Origin: a virus | Length of the DNA: 22,209 bases | Direction: 5' to 3' (one strand) | IMG/VR virus record: IMGVR_UViG_3300010150_000203 | Location: 1-22,209 of that record | In this document: positions 22,073 through 22,209 of the stretch, piece after piece | Layout: every line of letters begins with the position of its first letter | Position numbering within the stretch: the first letter of the stretch is position 1 | The notes under the pieces: generated by a model | What the model was told of the DNA's origin: nothing | What the model saw: the letters and a program-made list of their open reading frames with translations, nothing else | Database searches by the model: none | Position numbers and translations under genes: made by a program

Positions 22073-22209
22073 TTACTTGATATTTTTTTGTCTTTGGGTA
22101 ATTGATCTGTAAGCATTTTTAAACTTACTGTTTAAATCATTTTTATGCCCAGTATCTTGACTTTTTTGCTTTTCAGACATTTGTCCAACATCAAAGTCAT
22201 AATCATCTC
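22073..22209 (-). CDS. C-terminal end of an unknown protein (partial, 5' end off window)
   Basis: The frame DDYDFDVGQMSEKQKSQDTG, then HKNDLNSKFKNAYRSITQRQ, KNIK, TAA is open from the right edge for 44 codons; the other two frames have early stops. The tail is polar and basic with an acidic start, as in unstructured C-termini. The gap to the next ATG is 24 nt. Nothing more can be said without the upstream sequence. Confidence 0.6.
   Translation of the reverse strand, partial: DDYDFDVGQMSEKQKSQDTGHKNDLNSKFKNAYRSITQRQKNIK

Noticed and set aside
1-22209. Genome-wide recoding of TAG as a sense codon
   Set aside because: TAG ends several genes at sensible positions (852, 619, 7474, 12623, 21791), often just at the next ribosome site or start; only one gene shows meaningful sequence after TAG.
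1-22209. tRNA genes, integrase, attachment sites, insertion sequences
   Set aside because: Looked for on both strands; no cloverleaf-like stretch, transposase or integrase motif, or terminal inverted repeats were seen, and coding is nearly continuous.

Overview
The window is an AT-rich, tightly packed piece of a tailed-phage genome. Every credible gene is on the minus strand, so transcription runs from 22209 towards 1. Stops and starts often overlap (TAATG or ATGA junctions), and most starts have an AGGAG-type ribosome site. Marine origin is inferred from the protein repertoire: fibres built of DTDDLSEGSSNLYYTDAR-type repeats, several 2-oxoglutarate/Fe(II) oxygenases, an FkbM-like methyltransferase and a small Fe-S ferredoxin, all features known from marine cyanophages and pelagiphages. 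No capsid, portal or terminase gene is present, so morphotype and host cannot be assigned.

Layout in the direction of transcription. (1) 22209-12285: a fibre/appendage operon. It starts with the end of an unknown gene, then an 85-aa protein, a 393-aa fibre protein, a 2077-aa fibre with 17 copies of an 18-25 residue repeat and an embedded cupredoxin-like domain, a small beta protein (109 aa), a LamG-like lectin (235 aa), two tiny ORFs, a 151-aa fibre-like protein and a second 109-aa protein. (2) 12285-8879: glycine-rich adhesin-like proteins. One has an in-frame TAG inside a Tyr/Gly/Asn repeat with the reading frame continuing 104 codons beyond it. Its intact shorter paralogue follows, then a protein with a pullulanase-associated (CBM41-like) N-terminus and an unknown 155-aa protein. 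(3) 8879-3454: an enzyme island holding three different 2OG-Fe(II) oxygenase-like proteins, an FkbM-like methyltransferase, two clear paralogues plus one distant relative of an uncharacterised (DUF6065-like) family, and a single-cluster ferredoxin. (4) 3382-201: a coiled-coil protein, a small helix-turn-helix-like protein, a calcineurin-like metallophosphoesterase, a lysis pair (DUF5675 plus peptidoglycan-binding lysin, and an r1t-type holin), two intergenic hairpins and a staphylococcal-type thermonuclease. (5) 165-1: the start of an exported protein with a signal peptide, cut by the window edge.

How the parts may work together (inference): the first half builds host-recognition fibres. The enzyme island lies between fibre and lysis genes and could modify fibre proteins or host surface and metabolic targets. 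The lysis module ends the programme. The most notable points are the amber codon in the adhesin repeat, the complete type-1 copper ligand set inside the giant fibre, and the ferredoxin/DUF6065-like/2OG-oxygenase island.
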